From Proteobacteria bacterium UBA6920 (lineage in GTDB: Bacteria > Pseudomonadota > Gammaproteobacteria > SG8-11), in contig DKAS01000151.1 in NCBI GenBank assembly GCA_002448875.1, forward strand, positions 577-19,552: a stretch of DNA of 18,976 nt, written 5' to 3'. The position numbers were made by a program, and so were the translations under genes. Every line of letters begins with the position of its first letter. Positions within the stretch are counted from its first letter, which is position 1. The notes under the pieces are model-generated. The model worked only from the letters and a program-made list of their open reading frames with translations, was not told the DNA's origin and did no database searches. Shown piece after piece: positions 1 to 6,862 of this stretch.

Positions 1-89
1 TCCATGCTTCTCGGAACGGGTTTCTGCTATCACGCCTCAAGCAGTCCGTCGAGAGCGGTTGTCTGACCCCATAGAATTAGTGCTTAAAG

Positions 90-830
90 TTACGGGACTA
101 TACCCTTTGAGTAAATTAATTTAGGTGCAGCCGCAATCAGCTTCTGCATCTCCGGGAAGTTGTAAATCGCACTTGAGTCGGGCGTACTGAGGGCGGCTGC
201 GACCATCGCCTGGGCGATTTCGCTTGTTCGAACAGAATGGTACTTACCCGTGATCAGAGGCGAGAACAGTGTAAACACAACGGCGAGCAGCCTGGGCGTG
301 TGCCGGGAACCAATGATCACGGAAGGCCGGAAGATGCTGACTATCGCCGGCCCCTGATCCTGAACCGCTGCCTCTGCTTCACCCTTGACCCGGGCGTAGC
401 GCCCCATTCCGGCTGCGCCGGAACCGGTGGTCTTGGCCTGGATGTCGGCCCCCATCGCCGACATGTAAGCCAGGTGCCGAACTTTTCCGGAATTCTTCAG
501 GCCTCGGGCAAAGGCAGCATTAAGTTCAACGTCGATGGCGCGATGCTGCTCCAGCGTCAGCTTGGCCGTGCCTGCCCCCACACCCAGGACACTGAAACCC
601 ACCGCATCGGTATCTCGCCCGCGCAGCGCATCGACGACCGCCTGCATCAGGCTGGGCGGGTCCATGTTGGGCACCAATTTCTCCTCGACTGTTGCACCAA
701 GATTCAGTCCCAGTGGTCGCCGCGTGATGACGATCACACGAGCGAACTGGCCGGAGCGTACGATCTCTGCGAGGAGAGCTTGTCCCACCGAACCCGAGGC
801 CCCAAGTATGATTGCTGATTTATCCGTCAT
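90..830 (-). CDS. Atypical NAD(P)-binding short-chain dehydrogenase/epimerase-like protein
   Basis: This 246-residue protein has a Rossmann N-terminus with the dinucleotide motif GASGSVG (residues 10-16), the later segment YMSAMGA (122-128), and a Y145-x3-K149 pair in GRYARVKGEAE. These fit the atypical SDR group of NAD(P)H-binding oxidoreductases (NmrA/HTATIP2-like). Members are soluble cytoplasmic reductases or redox sensors, and the substrate cannot be read from the sequence. Length is normal for the group. The start is chosen because MTDKSAIILGASG begins directly with the first beta strand, although no good Shine-Dalgarno precedes it. The last residues (SKGIVP) and the stop lie in DNA resembling the end of the MITE found twice in the window, so the natural C-terminus may have been replaced. 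The gene stands alone, reading away from the MITE at 895-1125. Confidence 0.85.
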   Translation of the reverse strand: MTDKSAIILGASGSVGQALLAEIVRSGQFARVIVITRRPLGLNLGATVEEKLVPNMDPPSLMQAVVDALRGRDTDAVGFSVLGVGAGTAKLTLEQHRAIDVELNAAFARGLKNSGKVRHLAYMSAMGADIQAKTTGSGAAGMGRYARVKGEAEAAVQDQGPAIVSIFRPSVIIGSRHTPRLLAVVFTLFSPLITGKYHSVRTSEIAQAMVAAALSTPDSSAIYNFPEMQKLIAAAPKLIYSKGIVP

Positions 831-894
831 GATTCAGGGTGTCAAAAACGAAGTTGAGGGTAAGGCGGAATACGACATCGGGCACGGATGCCGA

Positions 895-1125
895 GTTCGG
901 AGGACAGTATACCCATTTTCATAAATTCGCCACCTGACTCCGGCCACGCCCTTGTTTCACCGGCGCCTCCGTTCAATAAATAATCTTGGATCGACCAGCC
1001 TACGTGTCAGCCTGAGTGTTGTTGGATACTATCGCCCGTGGCAATCCGGCCATCCTGGCACCCCATGCGCGACTTTTTTTTCAGCGAAGCGATACCTGCA
1101 AAATTGGTATCCTATCCCAGGAATC
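895..1125. mobile_element. MITE-like element, copy A
   Basis: A segment of about 231 bp is shared in the same orientation with 5487-5716. The left end (895-921) carries TTCGGAGGACAGTATACCCA and the right end (about 1098-1125) reads, on the other strand, as TTCCTGGGATAGGATACCAA. These form imperfect terminal inverted repeats of about 25 bp, matching at roughly two thirds of positions by eye. There is no transposase inside, and I see no clear target-site duplication. Small size, terminal inverted repeats and two dispersed copies define a MITE-like, non-autonomous element. It fills the gap between the SDR start codon and the metallophosphoesterase stop codon, which lies about 10 bp from its right end. 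The open frame at 952-1230 inside it is not considered a gene. Confidence 0.65.
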
Positions 1126-1135
1126 CTGCATACGA

Positions 1136-2446
1136 TCACGATTCAAGCGTTTTCATTCTCCCCGTCCAGGATTCAAACGAAGGATACTTTGTTTTTCGTT
1201 CTTCTTTTTTGTAAAACGAAATGTAAGTAAGATTCTTGCCACTGCTGAATCCCAGCCCGTCTTCCGTTTTGTAGTGCCGGCTTCTCCATGTCCCCGAATT
1301 GAGATAAATATATTCGCGGTCGCTGTTATTTCCATTCTTACCAACCGACAAAGGAACATGGCGAGGGGTGTGACTGTGGCCGTAAACGATGTACTGCAAT
1401 CTTTCGTCCATGTTTCTATATTCCTTTACCGCGGCCTTTTGGTAATCATCCTTGAAAGCCAGCACGTTAACTTTGTCGAGTACCTGCAGGATATTTTTAA
1501 AAGAAAATACACTGAATTTATCCAGCAAAAACAGCACGGCCTGAATCTTGTCCGCCTCATCCACCGGATTGGTCCATTTATCGTGCCGTGAATACCATTT
1601 CATGACAAACGGCAATTCCCTGAATTCCTTAATTACCTCATCGACCGCCGCATCGATTGCCCCTTTCAAGTTCGGCTTTTTATGCACCTGATAGAGCAAC
1701 CACTGCAAGGTTGCGCCGAAAGGTCGTACGTTTTCTATTTCTTGAAAGTTGCTTATCAATTTTTCCCTCTCATCCGTCGGCAGCTTTCTGACTTCTTCCT
1801 GTTGTGCTATTTTCCAGGGTATTTTTGCGATCAACTCGGTGGTTATCGGGTCACCGATAGGGGTTTTCATGTAATCTTCATAACTAAATTTATCGCTTCC
1901 CTCATAATTAAACTCGTCGTACTCATGACCATGGCGCGCGAACAAGCCATAATCATAGTCCTCGATGTAGGAAGGGAATGGTATCGACGCATCGGTATCC
2001 AGTGCCAATTCATTACGTACTTTAGCTCTCAAGCTGACAAACTTATTACACAACCTGTCGTGATTTCCCGGGATGAATATTCTCTTGGGTTCTACCGGAA
2101 GCGAAAATTGTTCTTGCAGGCGGCCTCCGAGCATTAGAAACGTAGCTTTATTGACCTCTACTATTTTATCGAATATGGAATTGGCGTGTTTTTCAATCAA
2201 GTCACTGTTATTTCCCCAGGGCCTTTCATCCAACGGATGATCAAACCACATTTCAGTGCGCAATAAATCAAATATGTCACCAAGAAATACAAGCTTTATT
2301 TCCTGGATTTCCACCCCTTTGTCTTTTTTAATCCAGTCGCAGGTACTCGCCAGGTCATTAAAGAATATCTTAAACGCGTCCGAAGACACATTGTGTTTCC
2401 CGGCGCTATTATCGACAAAGTGTAAATCGCTGACCATAACCAGCAT
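1136..2446 (-). CDS. Calcineurin-like metallophosphoesterase, long form
   Basis: The 436 residues show the dimetal phosphoesterase motifs in order: D-x-H (SDLHF, D7/H9), GD (FLGDIFD, D57), GNHD (N128-H129), a histidine segment ARHGHE (H172/H174) and GHSH (H357/H359). This family hydrolyses phosphomono- or diesters; the substrate is not predictable here. The catalytic core is split by a helical, charged segment at about residues 180-340, making the protein longer than simple family members of roughly 250-300 residues. No signal peptide is present, so it is probably cytoplasmic. The start is strongly supported by AAAGGAGG five bases upstream of the ATG. Base composition is AT-richer than the right half of the window. 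It is transcribed away from the small membrane-protein gene at 2766 and lies inside the MITE-bracketed segment. Confidence 0.9.
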   Translation of the reverse strand: MLVMVSDLHFVDNSAGKHNVSSDAFKIFFNDLASTCDWIKKDKGVEIQEIKLVFLGDIFDLLRTEMWFDHPLDERPWGNNSDLIEKHANSIFDKIVEVNKATFLMLGGRLQEQFSLPVEPKRIFIPGNHDRLCNKFVSLRAKVRNELALDTDASIPFPSYIEDYDYGLFARHGHEYDEFNYEGSDKFSYEDYMKTPIGDPITTELIAKIPWKIAQQEEVRKLPTDEREKLISNFQEIENVRPFGATLQWLLYQVHKKPNLKGAIDAAVDEVIKEFRELPFVMKWYSRHDKWTNPVDEADKIQAVLFLLDKFSVFSFKNILQVLDKVNVLAFKDDYQKAAVKEYRNMDERLQYIVYGHSHTPRHVPLSVGKNGNNSDREYIYLNSGTWRSRHYKTEDGLGFSSGKNLTYISFYKKEERKTKYPSFESWTGRMKTLES

Positions 2447-2617
2447 ACAGACCTCCTTTTCTCAGCAGCCGATAGACTCCCCGAAACTGGCAACCTGCCT
2501 ATATCCCAAGTCAAGCACAGTATTTTCTTGTTTGCAATGCACGTTGTTCTCATTGGTAAATAATTTGCCGGTGCCACCACGGGATCTCTTCTTCCCATCC
2601 CAGACGGGCTGAAATCG

Positions 2618-2645
2618 TTGGTTTCCTGTGATATTCCACTATAAT
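2618..2645 (+). promoter_or_regulatory. Possible sigma-70 promoter for the small membrane protein
   Basis: A perfect TATAAT (2640-2645) is preceded by TTGGTT (2618-2623) with a 16-bp spacer. The -35 is weak. It would give a leader of about 110 nt to the gene at 2766. It lies in the 319-bp gap 2447-2765 between divergent genes, in which I see no other supported feature. Confidence 0.35.
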
Positions 2646-2765
2646 TTTACTATGGAGGGGCTCACGACGCAGATTGGTTATTCGCGCCAAGCCAGCGCTT
2701 CGTGATGCAGGCGATGCGGCAACATATCACATCGCCGTAACTACCAGCCACCTGGACGTTGCAAT

Positions 2766-3152
2766 ATGGAAGATAATTATTGGAGAGAACTGACGCTGAA
2801 TCTCCTGGGCTGGGGCATAGCCACCTGCTTCGTCGTCATCGGCTGGACCATAAACAGTGGCGATCTTTTCTATTTTCATGCGACTGAAGAGATTGTCGTC
2901 TACCGTACCTGGTTTACCAACATAGTTGTGCTAATGATCGGATTCGCATGGGTTGCCGCGCTGTATTTTGTCAGCTCGCAGATCCCCAGAGGCCAACCGC
3001 ACTTGAATAAATTTCCGATCTTGCTGGTAGCAATCGTATTCCTGCTGCTAACCAGCCTCATACTAATCATGACATCGATCTATAATCCTCCGGAAAAGAA
3101 ATGCAATACAGATCTATCCTATATGCAAATTTGCTGTTTAACGCCGTTGTAG
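2766..3152 (+). CDS. Small three-helix inner-membrane protein of unknown function
   Basis: I do not recognise the family. The 128 residues contain three hydrophobic segments at about 10-29 (WGIATCFVVIGWTI), 49-70 and 83-105 (FPILLVAIVFLLLTSLILIM), with short polar loops, so this is an inner-membrane protein. The C-terminal tail (109-128) is hydrophilic with three cysteines. No convincing Shine-Dalgarno precedes the ATG, so the start is uncertain, but the first helix begins soon after it. The gene is divergent from the metallophosphoesterase and convergent with the motif-sharing pair at 3316-4517. It may belong functionally with them, as the region is bracketed by MITEs; this is inference only. 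Confidence 0.55.
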   Translation: MEDNYWRELTLNLLGWGIATCFVVIGWTINSGDLFYFHATEEIVVYRTWFTNIVVLMIGFAWVAALYFVSSQIPRGQPHLNKFPILLVAIVFLLLTSLILIMTSIYNPPEKKCNTDLSYMQICCLTPL

Positions 3153-3315
3153 ACGGATCATGGTATTGTCGGTACTCCGTTCCATCTGGAGACAATGGGA
3201 GGGTGCCGGGCATGCCCGCTAGCACAAGCCTATACTTCACCAGAGAACACCGCGGTAAAAACGCCCCAAGAAAGCAAGGCGCACTTTCCCGCGGATAGAT
3301 TGAACAATAGTATTA

Positions 3316-3660
3316 TTAAAATCCAACGAACAATTTCCTCAATACATCCACAGCCCAGCCGTATTTATCATAGAGTTCTTCGATTTTTTTTACTATTGGC
3401 GGCGCTGAAGGCTTGTCTTCTCTCCTCATGGCGTCACGAACCCCGCGCACCTCTTCCAACAGAGCGTCTCTTTCCCCGGCACTGACGCCCCGCGAACTGC
3501 TGAGCGCACCAATTTCTTTGACGAATGCCGCCAGGCTTCGCTCTGATATCGTCTCCATGATCTGGGACTGTGAGCTCACCGTGTTGCTGTCGCCCTGCAC
3601 GACTGGCCCGAGATTGACATTTCCTCCCGAAATGTTGAAGTTAATTCCCTTGCCTGTCAT
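3316..3660 (-). CDS. Small helical protein with N-terminal Gly/Asn-rich (RHIM/PP-like) motif
   Basis: This 114-residue protein is unrecognised as a family. Residues 5-30 form a Gly/Asn/Val motif with key elements NISGGNVN, LGPVVQGDSN and SS. It matches the C-terminal motif of the upstream partner at 13 of 24 ungapped positions. Residues about 35-114 are predicted helical and highly charged, with a proline break (84-88) and a final amphipathic segment containing W102 and ending KLFVGF. The ATG overlaps the partner's stop (ATGA, 3657-3660), and AAAGGAG lies seven bases upstream inside the partner gene, so the two are translationally coupled. I infer an adaptor or effector recruited by the partner through like-with-like motif assembly. 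No enzymatic residues are evident. Confidence 0.75.
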   Translation of the reverse strand: MTGKGINFNISGGNVNLGPVVQGDSNTVSSQSQIMETISERSLAAFVKEIGALSSSRGVSAGERDALLEEVRGVRDAMRREDKPSAPPIVKKIEELYDKYGWAVDVLRKLFVGF

Positions 3661-4517
3661 TGATTAGCTCCTTTGAAAGTGGAAGAAATCTTGTTCATGC
3701 CTCCCTGGACGATATTGCCCATGTTGACTTTTCCGCCAGATACGGAAATATTCATGACCTGCATTCTTTGCGTCCTCAATTCGCTGGTGTCTATATCATG
3801 CTTGTCCAGCTCCGTCACCATGGCTTGAAAGACGATTTCATGCAAACATTTTATTTTCGTAACCACGTCCATGTCATTGTAATAAGCCGGGTAGATGGTA
3901 CGAATACCAGGAAGTACATCGTAGTCCTTCTTGATATACGGCAATATCCAGAATGGCAGCGTGAACAAAGCAAAAGCCACTTTTCCGAACTTCTTGTCTT
4001 TATCGATAAAACCTCCGGCAAGCGCCCACCAGCGAATGGATTGCATACCCGCGGAAGTTGACGTTCTTAATATTAAAGTGACATTTGTACCGCGCACCGT
4101 ACCCCCTGCATCCACACGAATAAATTTTCTTTCGTCAGGAGACCGCAGCTCGGGATCTACATCAACAATATTTACATTGCTGACATCGGTCAAATTTGCT
4201 TTTTTGTGCAAATCATTGGTGATGGCTACTATTAGCGCCTTGGCAATATTTTCGTTGTGATAGAACACATGCTCGAAATCACCATAGGACTCGCCAAAAC
4301 TTCGCAGCGGAAAAATCTTCTTGAATTTGTTTACTTCCGAGGTCGCGAGACTGATTTCCCTATTATAAATAGCTGAGGCTATGACGGCAGCCACAATCAA
4401 TAGCATCAATCCGATACCCATCGTAGTTGCAGCCAGGCCGACATAGACGGCGGCAACCGTCACTATGGTACTGAGTTTAACCCTGTTATTAATGTCTTTT
4501 GAATCAAGAATATTCAT
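3657..4517 (-). CDS. Membrane protein with C-terminal Gly/Asn-rich (RHIM/PP-like) motif
   Basis: The 286 residues include an N-terminal hydrophobic stretch (about 15-50, probably a helical hairpin), a soluble region (about 55-160), a second hydrophobic stretch (about 177-195, FALFTLPFWILPYI) and a C-terminal tail. That tail (255-279) contains NISVSGGKVN, MGNIVQGGMN and SS, the same motif as at the start of the downstream protein. The family is not recognised. The start is supported by GGAGG seven bases before the ATG. The gene is first in a two-gene unit with a 4-bp stop/start overlap. I infer a membrane-anchored sensor or scaffold presenting the motif on its cytoplasmic tail. Codon use is AT-rich like the metallophosphoesterase and unlike the G+C-rich block near 9-10.5 kb. 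Confidence 0.75.
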   Translation of the reverse strand: MNILDSKDINNRVKLSTIVTVAAVYVGLAATTMGIGLMLLIVAAVIASAIYNREISLATSEVNKFKKIFPLRSFGESYGDFEHVFYHNENIAKALIVAITNDLHKKANLTDVSNVNIVDVDPELRSPDERKFIRVDAGGTVRGTNVTLILRTSTSAGMQSIRWWALAGGFIDKDKKFGKVAFALFTLPFWILPYIKKDYDVLPGIRTIYPAYYNDMDVVTKIKCLHEIVFQAMVTELDKHDIDTSELRTQRMQVMNISVSGGKVNMGNIVQGGMNKISSTFKGANQ

Positions 4518-4798
4518 CCGTTAACCTCCATGGTTGCGTCTCGCAATAGGTTCAAATGCGCCACCAACAGGAGCTCCAGAAGACGACATGCGACAACGAT
4601 TCCGGCATCGGTAAGGGCCCCATGCAAGTGAATAAAGTGTAGGTGAGTAAAACATCATTAGCCAGGGCGGCTGTGAATATCGCACACTCTGCGTAAAATT
4701 TCCTGAGGGCGGACCGAAACGCCATGCACCTAAGGTTTATTCGAATAAATCAACTTTTGTAGCGGAATGACACTTCACGTGATGAATCGATCACAGGC
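4518..4798. other. Intergenic stretch upstream of the motif-sharing pair
   Basis: No gene is supported here. It should contain the promoter for the minus-strand pair starting at 4517, but I could not pick a convincing -35/-10. A 14-bp perfect palindrome, TTTATTCGAATAAA, lies at 4736-4749; with no T-tract or second copy, its role is unknown. Confidence 0.4.
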
Positions 4799-5104
4799 TC
4801 ATTTCCTCCTTCGTAGATACATTCTGGTCATGGGGGTGTCGAACCCCTCACCGCCTAAAGTCGAGCCGCCCACCTGGGGTAATAACGATTGCTGCATTTT
4901 CTCCGTCGTCTTTTCAAGAAGACCGGCGGCTCCACCTTGGCTGGCCTAGGGATCGACAACCGACCCGATCATGACTTTCGCCTCGGGATCGTTCACTGTC
5001 GACACACGAAGCATGATCAGCTGTTTTATCGGCACCAGAAGCACGCCTGACCCATCATTGTGCTCTGGTACCGGAGGGAACGCCTGGTTTGGCGGAAAAC
5101 TGCG
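4799..5104 (-). pseudogene. Decayed reading frame interrupted by one in-frame TAG
   Basis: One minus-strand frame runs from 5104 to a TAG at 4946-4948 (52 codons), then on in the same frame to a TGA at 4799-4801 (48 more codons). Both halves read as plausible protein: the first contains VLLVPIKQLIMLRVSTVNDP and VMIGSVVDP, the second LLEKTTEKMQQSLLPQVGGS and ends MYLRRRK. A single CAG-to-TAG change would explain the break. The frame begins inside the end of the VOC gene in another frame and lacks an ATG with a good ribosome site, so it may be the 3' piece of a truncated gene. The family is not recognised. An open frame of this size could still be chance. Confidence 0.3.
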
Positions 5105-5465
5105 TTAACGAAAGACAATTACCGTCCGGATCCCGAAACCAGGCCACCAAGGCCCCGGAAGGTGATTGCCAAACGGCAAATTCGTCCTGCGGCAATGACT
5201 CGAAACGCTCGAAACGAACGCCTTGGTCGACAAGCGCTTTTATTTTGGAATAGATATCTTCGACCCGCCATCCTAATACCGTATGGCCGGCAGGCGTATG
5301 CTCTTGGACTTTCTGAATCCGCAACATCGTTCCATTTGCGTCATAAACGAGCGCAAATTGGTTTTCTTCGATCAAGCTCAACGCCAGTTTTTCCGAATAA
5401 AAATGCTTCGCTTTTTCTGGATTTTTTGTCGCGGCAAAACATATGACTTCTTCCTTATTTAGCAT
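5055..5465 (-). CDS. VOC-superfamily (glyoxalase/bleomycin-resistance-like) protein
   Basis: The 136 residues make a single VOC domain with paired beta-alpha-beta-beta-beta modules: an N-terminal strand EVICFAATKNPEKAKHFYSE, a central strand with a WRVEDI turn (66-71), and a C-terminal FAVWQSPSGALVAWFRDPDGN segment (96-116), where DPDGN is the family's typical turn. E113-type metal ligands are not obvious, so it may be a small-molecule binding or resistance protein rather than a lyase. Length is typical for the family. Residues after about 124 (AKPGVPSGTRAQ) look like an unstructured extension. AAGGAG lies 12 bases upstream of the ATG, slightly far. The gene begins 22 bp from MITE copy B, mirroring the SDR gene's position beside copy A. 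Confidence 0.88.
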   Translation of the reverse strand: MLNKEEVICFAATKNPEKAKHFYSEKLALSLIEENQFALVYDANGTMLRIQKVQEHTPAGHTVLGWRVEDIYSKIKALVDQGVRFERFESLPQDEFAVWQSPSGALVAWFRDPDGNCLSLTQFSAKPGVPSGTRAQ

Positions 5466-5486
5466 CTCCGCACCCTACTCCTTCGC

Positions 5487-5716
5487 AATTCGGGGGACGG
5501 TATACCCATTTTCTCAAATTCTCCGCCGGCCTCTGGCCAGACCATTATTTCACTTATGCCTGCGTTCAGCAGAAAATCTTCGATCGACCAGCTTACATGA
5601 TAGCGTGAATGCTGTTAGATACTACTGCCCGTGGCATTCCGGCCATTCCGGACCGCATGTGCGGTTTTTTTCAGCAACGCGACACCTGTGAAATAAGCAT
5701 ATTGTCCCTGGAATTC
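5487..5716. mobile_element. MITE-like element, copy B
   Basis: A 230-bp direct, diverged copy of 895-1125. The shared order includes GACGGTATACCCATTTTC, the GATCGACCAGC block, GTGGCATTCCGGCCATTCC and TTTTTTTCAGC. The left end (5487-5513) and right end (about 5691-5716, reading GAATTCCAGGGACAATATG on the other strand) are imperfect inverted repeats of about 26 bp. No transposase is present. It lies immediately upstream of the VOC gene and could influence that gene's transcription. Confidence 0.65.
5652..5671 (+). terminator. Terminator-like hairpin inside MITE copy B
   Basis: ACCGC-ATGT-GCGGT is followed by a run of T to 5671, the form of a short intrinsic terminator on the plus strand. The stem is not preserved in copy A (1065-1085), although its T-run is. 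No plus-strand gene ends just upstream, so it may simply be an element feature. Confidence 0.3.
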
Positions 5717-5789
5717 GATTTGGCCGCTTTCGGCTAGAAGCCGACGTGCGGGCGATTTCTTGGAACGGTCACGGCAGGTACACTACAGT

Positions 5790-5995
5790 TTCCAGACATT
5801 GTGTATAAGAAAAATAGACGCCTTTTTCATGGCTCGTCAACGGAACAGCCAAGAGTAATGAAGAAACCTAGGTCCTGCCATTTCCCCTAAATCATGCCTC
5901 TCTCCGCACTCGCTATCCAAGCATTCACCTACGCCGTGCCACCTACACAGCTATCCCGGGCGTCAAGCCAATCGGAATCCTGGCACAGCCGTGCT
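5790..5995 (+). repeat. Diverged direct repeat, left copy, flanking the protease/HEAT cassette
   Basis: This noncoding segment aligns in the same orientation with about 8490-8700. Matching blocks in order include GTATA followed by AATA, TTTTCATG, CCA-GAGTAA-GAA, AAATC-TGC, TCCGCACT, an ATTC-C-CTA block and GCGTCA-GCCAA-CGG. Divergence is substantial and I did not compute identity. It lies downstream of the HEAT gene. Apart from this and the end of MITE copy B, I see nothing else supported in 5717-6035. Confidence 0.5.
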
Positions 5996-6035
5996 CGTTG
6001 TCATGTCGGTATGTCCCAGTCACACCAAACATCCG

Positions 6036-6182
6036 TCAGATACACAGTGAGCTTATGACTGGCGTAGTCCGCAACGCAGAATCTACTGAGTTCGTTACCT
6101 TCAGCTTCGTCTTAATAAGCGCAACAATCGGTGTCCATACAAGACATAAACCGATAAGTAATGCTACGAGTCCACTATACAT
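6036..6182 (-). CDS. Possible small single-span membrane protein downstream of the HEAT gene
   Basis: An ATG 20 bp after the HEAT stop opens a 48-codon frame with one strong hydrophobic segment (residues about 4-23, GLVALLIGLCLVWTPIVALI) followed by a basic KTKLKV stretch and a polar tail, the arrangement of a small inner-membrane protein. There is no Shine-Dalgarno before the ATG, so expression would depend on coupling to the HEAT gene. If real, it would be the third gene of the protease/HEAT unit. The overlapping plus-strand frame at 5998-6192 is an alternative. Confidence is low because the frame is short. Confidence 0.28.
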   Translation of the reverse strand: MYSGLVALLIGLCLVWTPIVALIKTKLKVTNSVDSALRTTPVISSLCI

Positions 6183-6201
6183 ATTACGATGAACATCGCA
6201 A

Positions 6202-6852
6202 TCAGTCTTCTGCGGTTGGCCGACGTCGCCGACGTTTCGGGCGACCTTTACCTTCCAATTCGTTCAGCACCACTTTAGCATGAGAACGAACGGTCTCCCT
6301 GCGCTCTTTGACTAAGGCCTCGCGAATGCGTCCACCACCAAGGCTCGCACCAATTCGGCGCAGCGCCTCCTTGGCGCGGTTGATCTCCACAGGTTCTTTC
6401 GTGGTGAATCCTTCGGTGATCACTGGTAGAGCAAGCGCGACACCAGTATCCGCCAGTGCGGTCAGTGCAGCTCCCCGCACGTAGACATCCTCCCCATAGC
6501 GAGCCAGGTCGGTTAAAATATTCAACGTCTCCGGCGTTGGGAATTGACTCAATACCGCGATGGCATTGCGTCGCAGGATAGGTTCATTGCCGCTGAGCGG
6601 GCCCTCGGTAGCTATTCGCTGAAGTACAGGTAGATCATCTGCTTCGATCTGTGCCAGGTTCTTCTCAACATTCTCGGGATCATGAATCAGTAAAAGTTGG
6701 TTGAGACGCATGCGCCGAGCGATTTCTGGCTTGCGCTTCAGGTCGACCCTGACCGATTTCCGCATTAGGTCGCCTGGGATCTTCTTACTTGGCTCGTTCA
6801 ATTTAAATTTTGCTTTGTTGGCACGCTGCTGTTTTTGTCGTGTGCTAGCCAT
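6202..6852 (-). CDS. HEAT-repeat protein
   Basis: This 216-residue protein has a basic N-terminal arm (1-50, rich in K/R), then paired-helix repeats at about 66-170: DDLPVLQRIATEGP, RRNAIAVLSQFPTPETLNIL, VYVRGAALTALADTGVALAL and NRAKEALRRIG. It ends in a strongly basic tail (KGRPKRRRRR). Such alpha-solenoids bind proteins or, when basic, nucleic acids; a scaffold or regulator of the protease is likely. I placed the start at the internal ATG (6852), not at an upstream ATG (6912). It is preceded by TAAGGAG, in which the stop of the protease gene overlaps the ribosome site, and the extra 20 residues would lie inside the protease gene. The two genes are 10 bp apart and form an operon. Confidence 0.82.
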   Translation of the reverse strand: MASTRQKQQRANKAKFKLNEPSKKIPGDLMRKSVRVDLKRKPEIARRMRLNQLLLIHDPENVEKNLAQIEADDLPVLQRIATEGPLSGNEPILRRNAIAVLSQFPTPETLNILTDLARYGEDVYVRGAALTALADTGVALALPVITEGFTTKEPVEINRAKEALRRIGASLGGGRIREALVKERRETVRSHAKVVLNELEGKGRPKRRRRRPTAED

Positions 6853-6862
6853 GTTGTTCTCC

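Noticed and set aside
237..818. Long plus-strand frames antisense to the SDR gene (also 535-924)
   Set aside because: They are shadows of a gene with clear Rossmann motifs on the other strand and their composition is not protein-like.
952..1230. Plus-strand frame inside MITE copy A, with a relative in copy B (5443-5691)
   Set aside because: Similarity between the two frames follows from the DNA repeat; they start at different places and run out of the element into unrelated sequence.
4832..4849. tRNA T-arm-like stem-loop (GGGGTTCGACACCCC on the minus strand)
   Set aside because: No D-arm, anticodon arm or acceptor stem can be placed around it, and it lies in the frame called as a decayed ORF.
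5998..6192. 64-codon plus-strand frame
   Set aside because: No ribosome site, and it overlaps a minus-strand frame with a clearer membrane helix that follows the HEAT gene.
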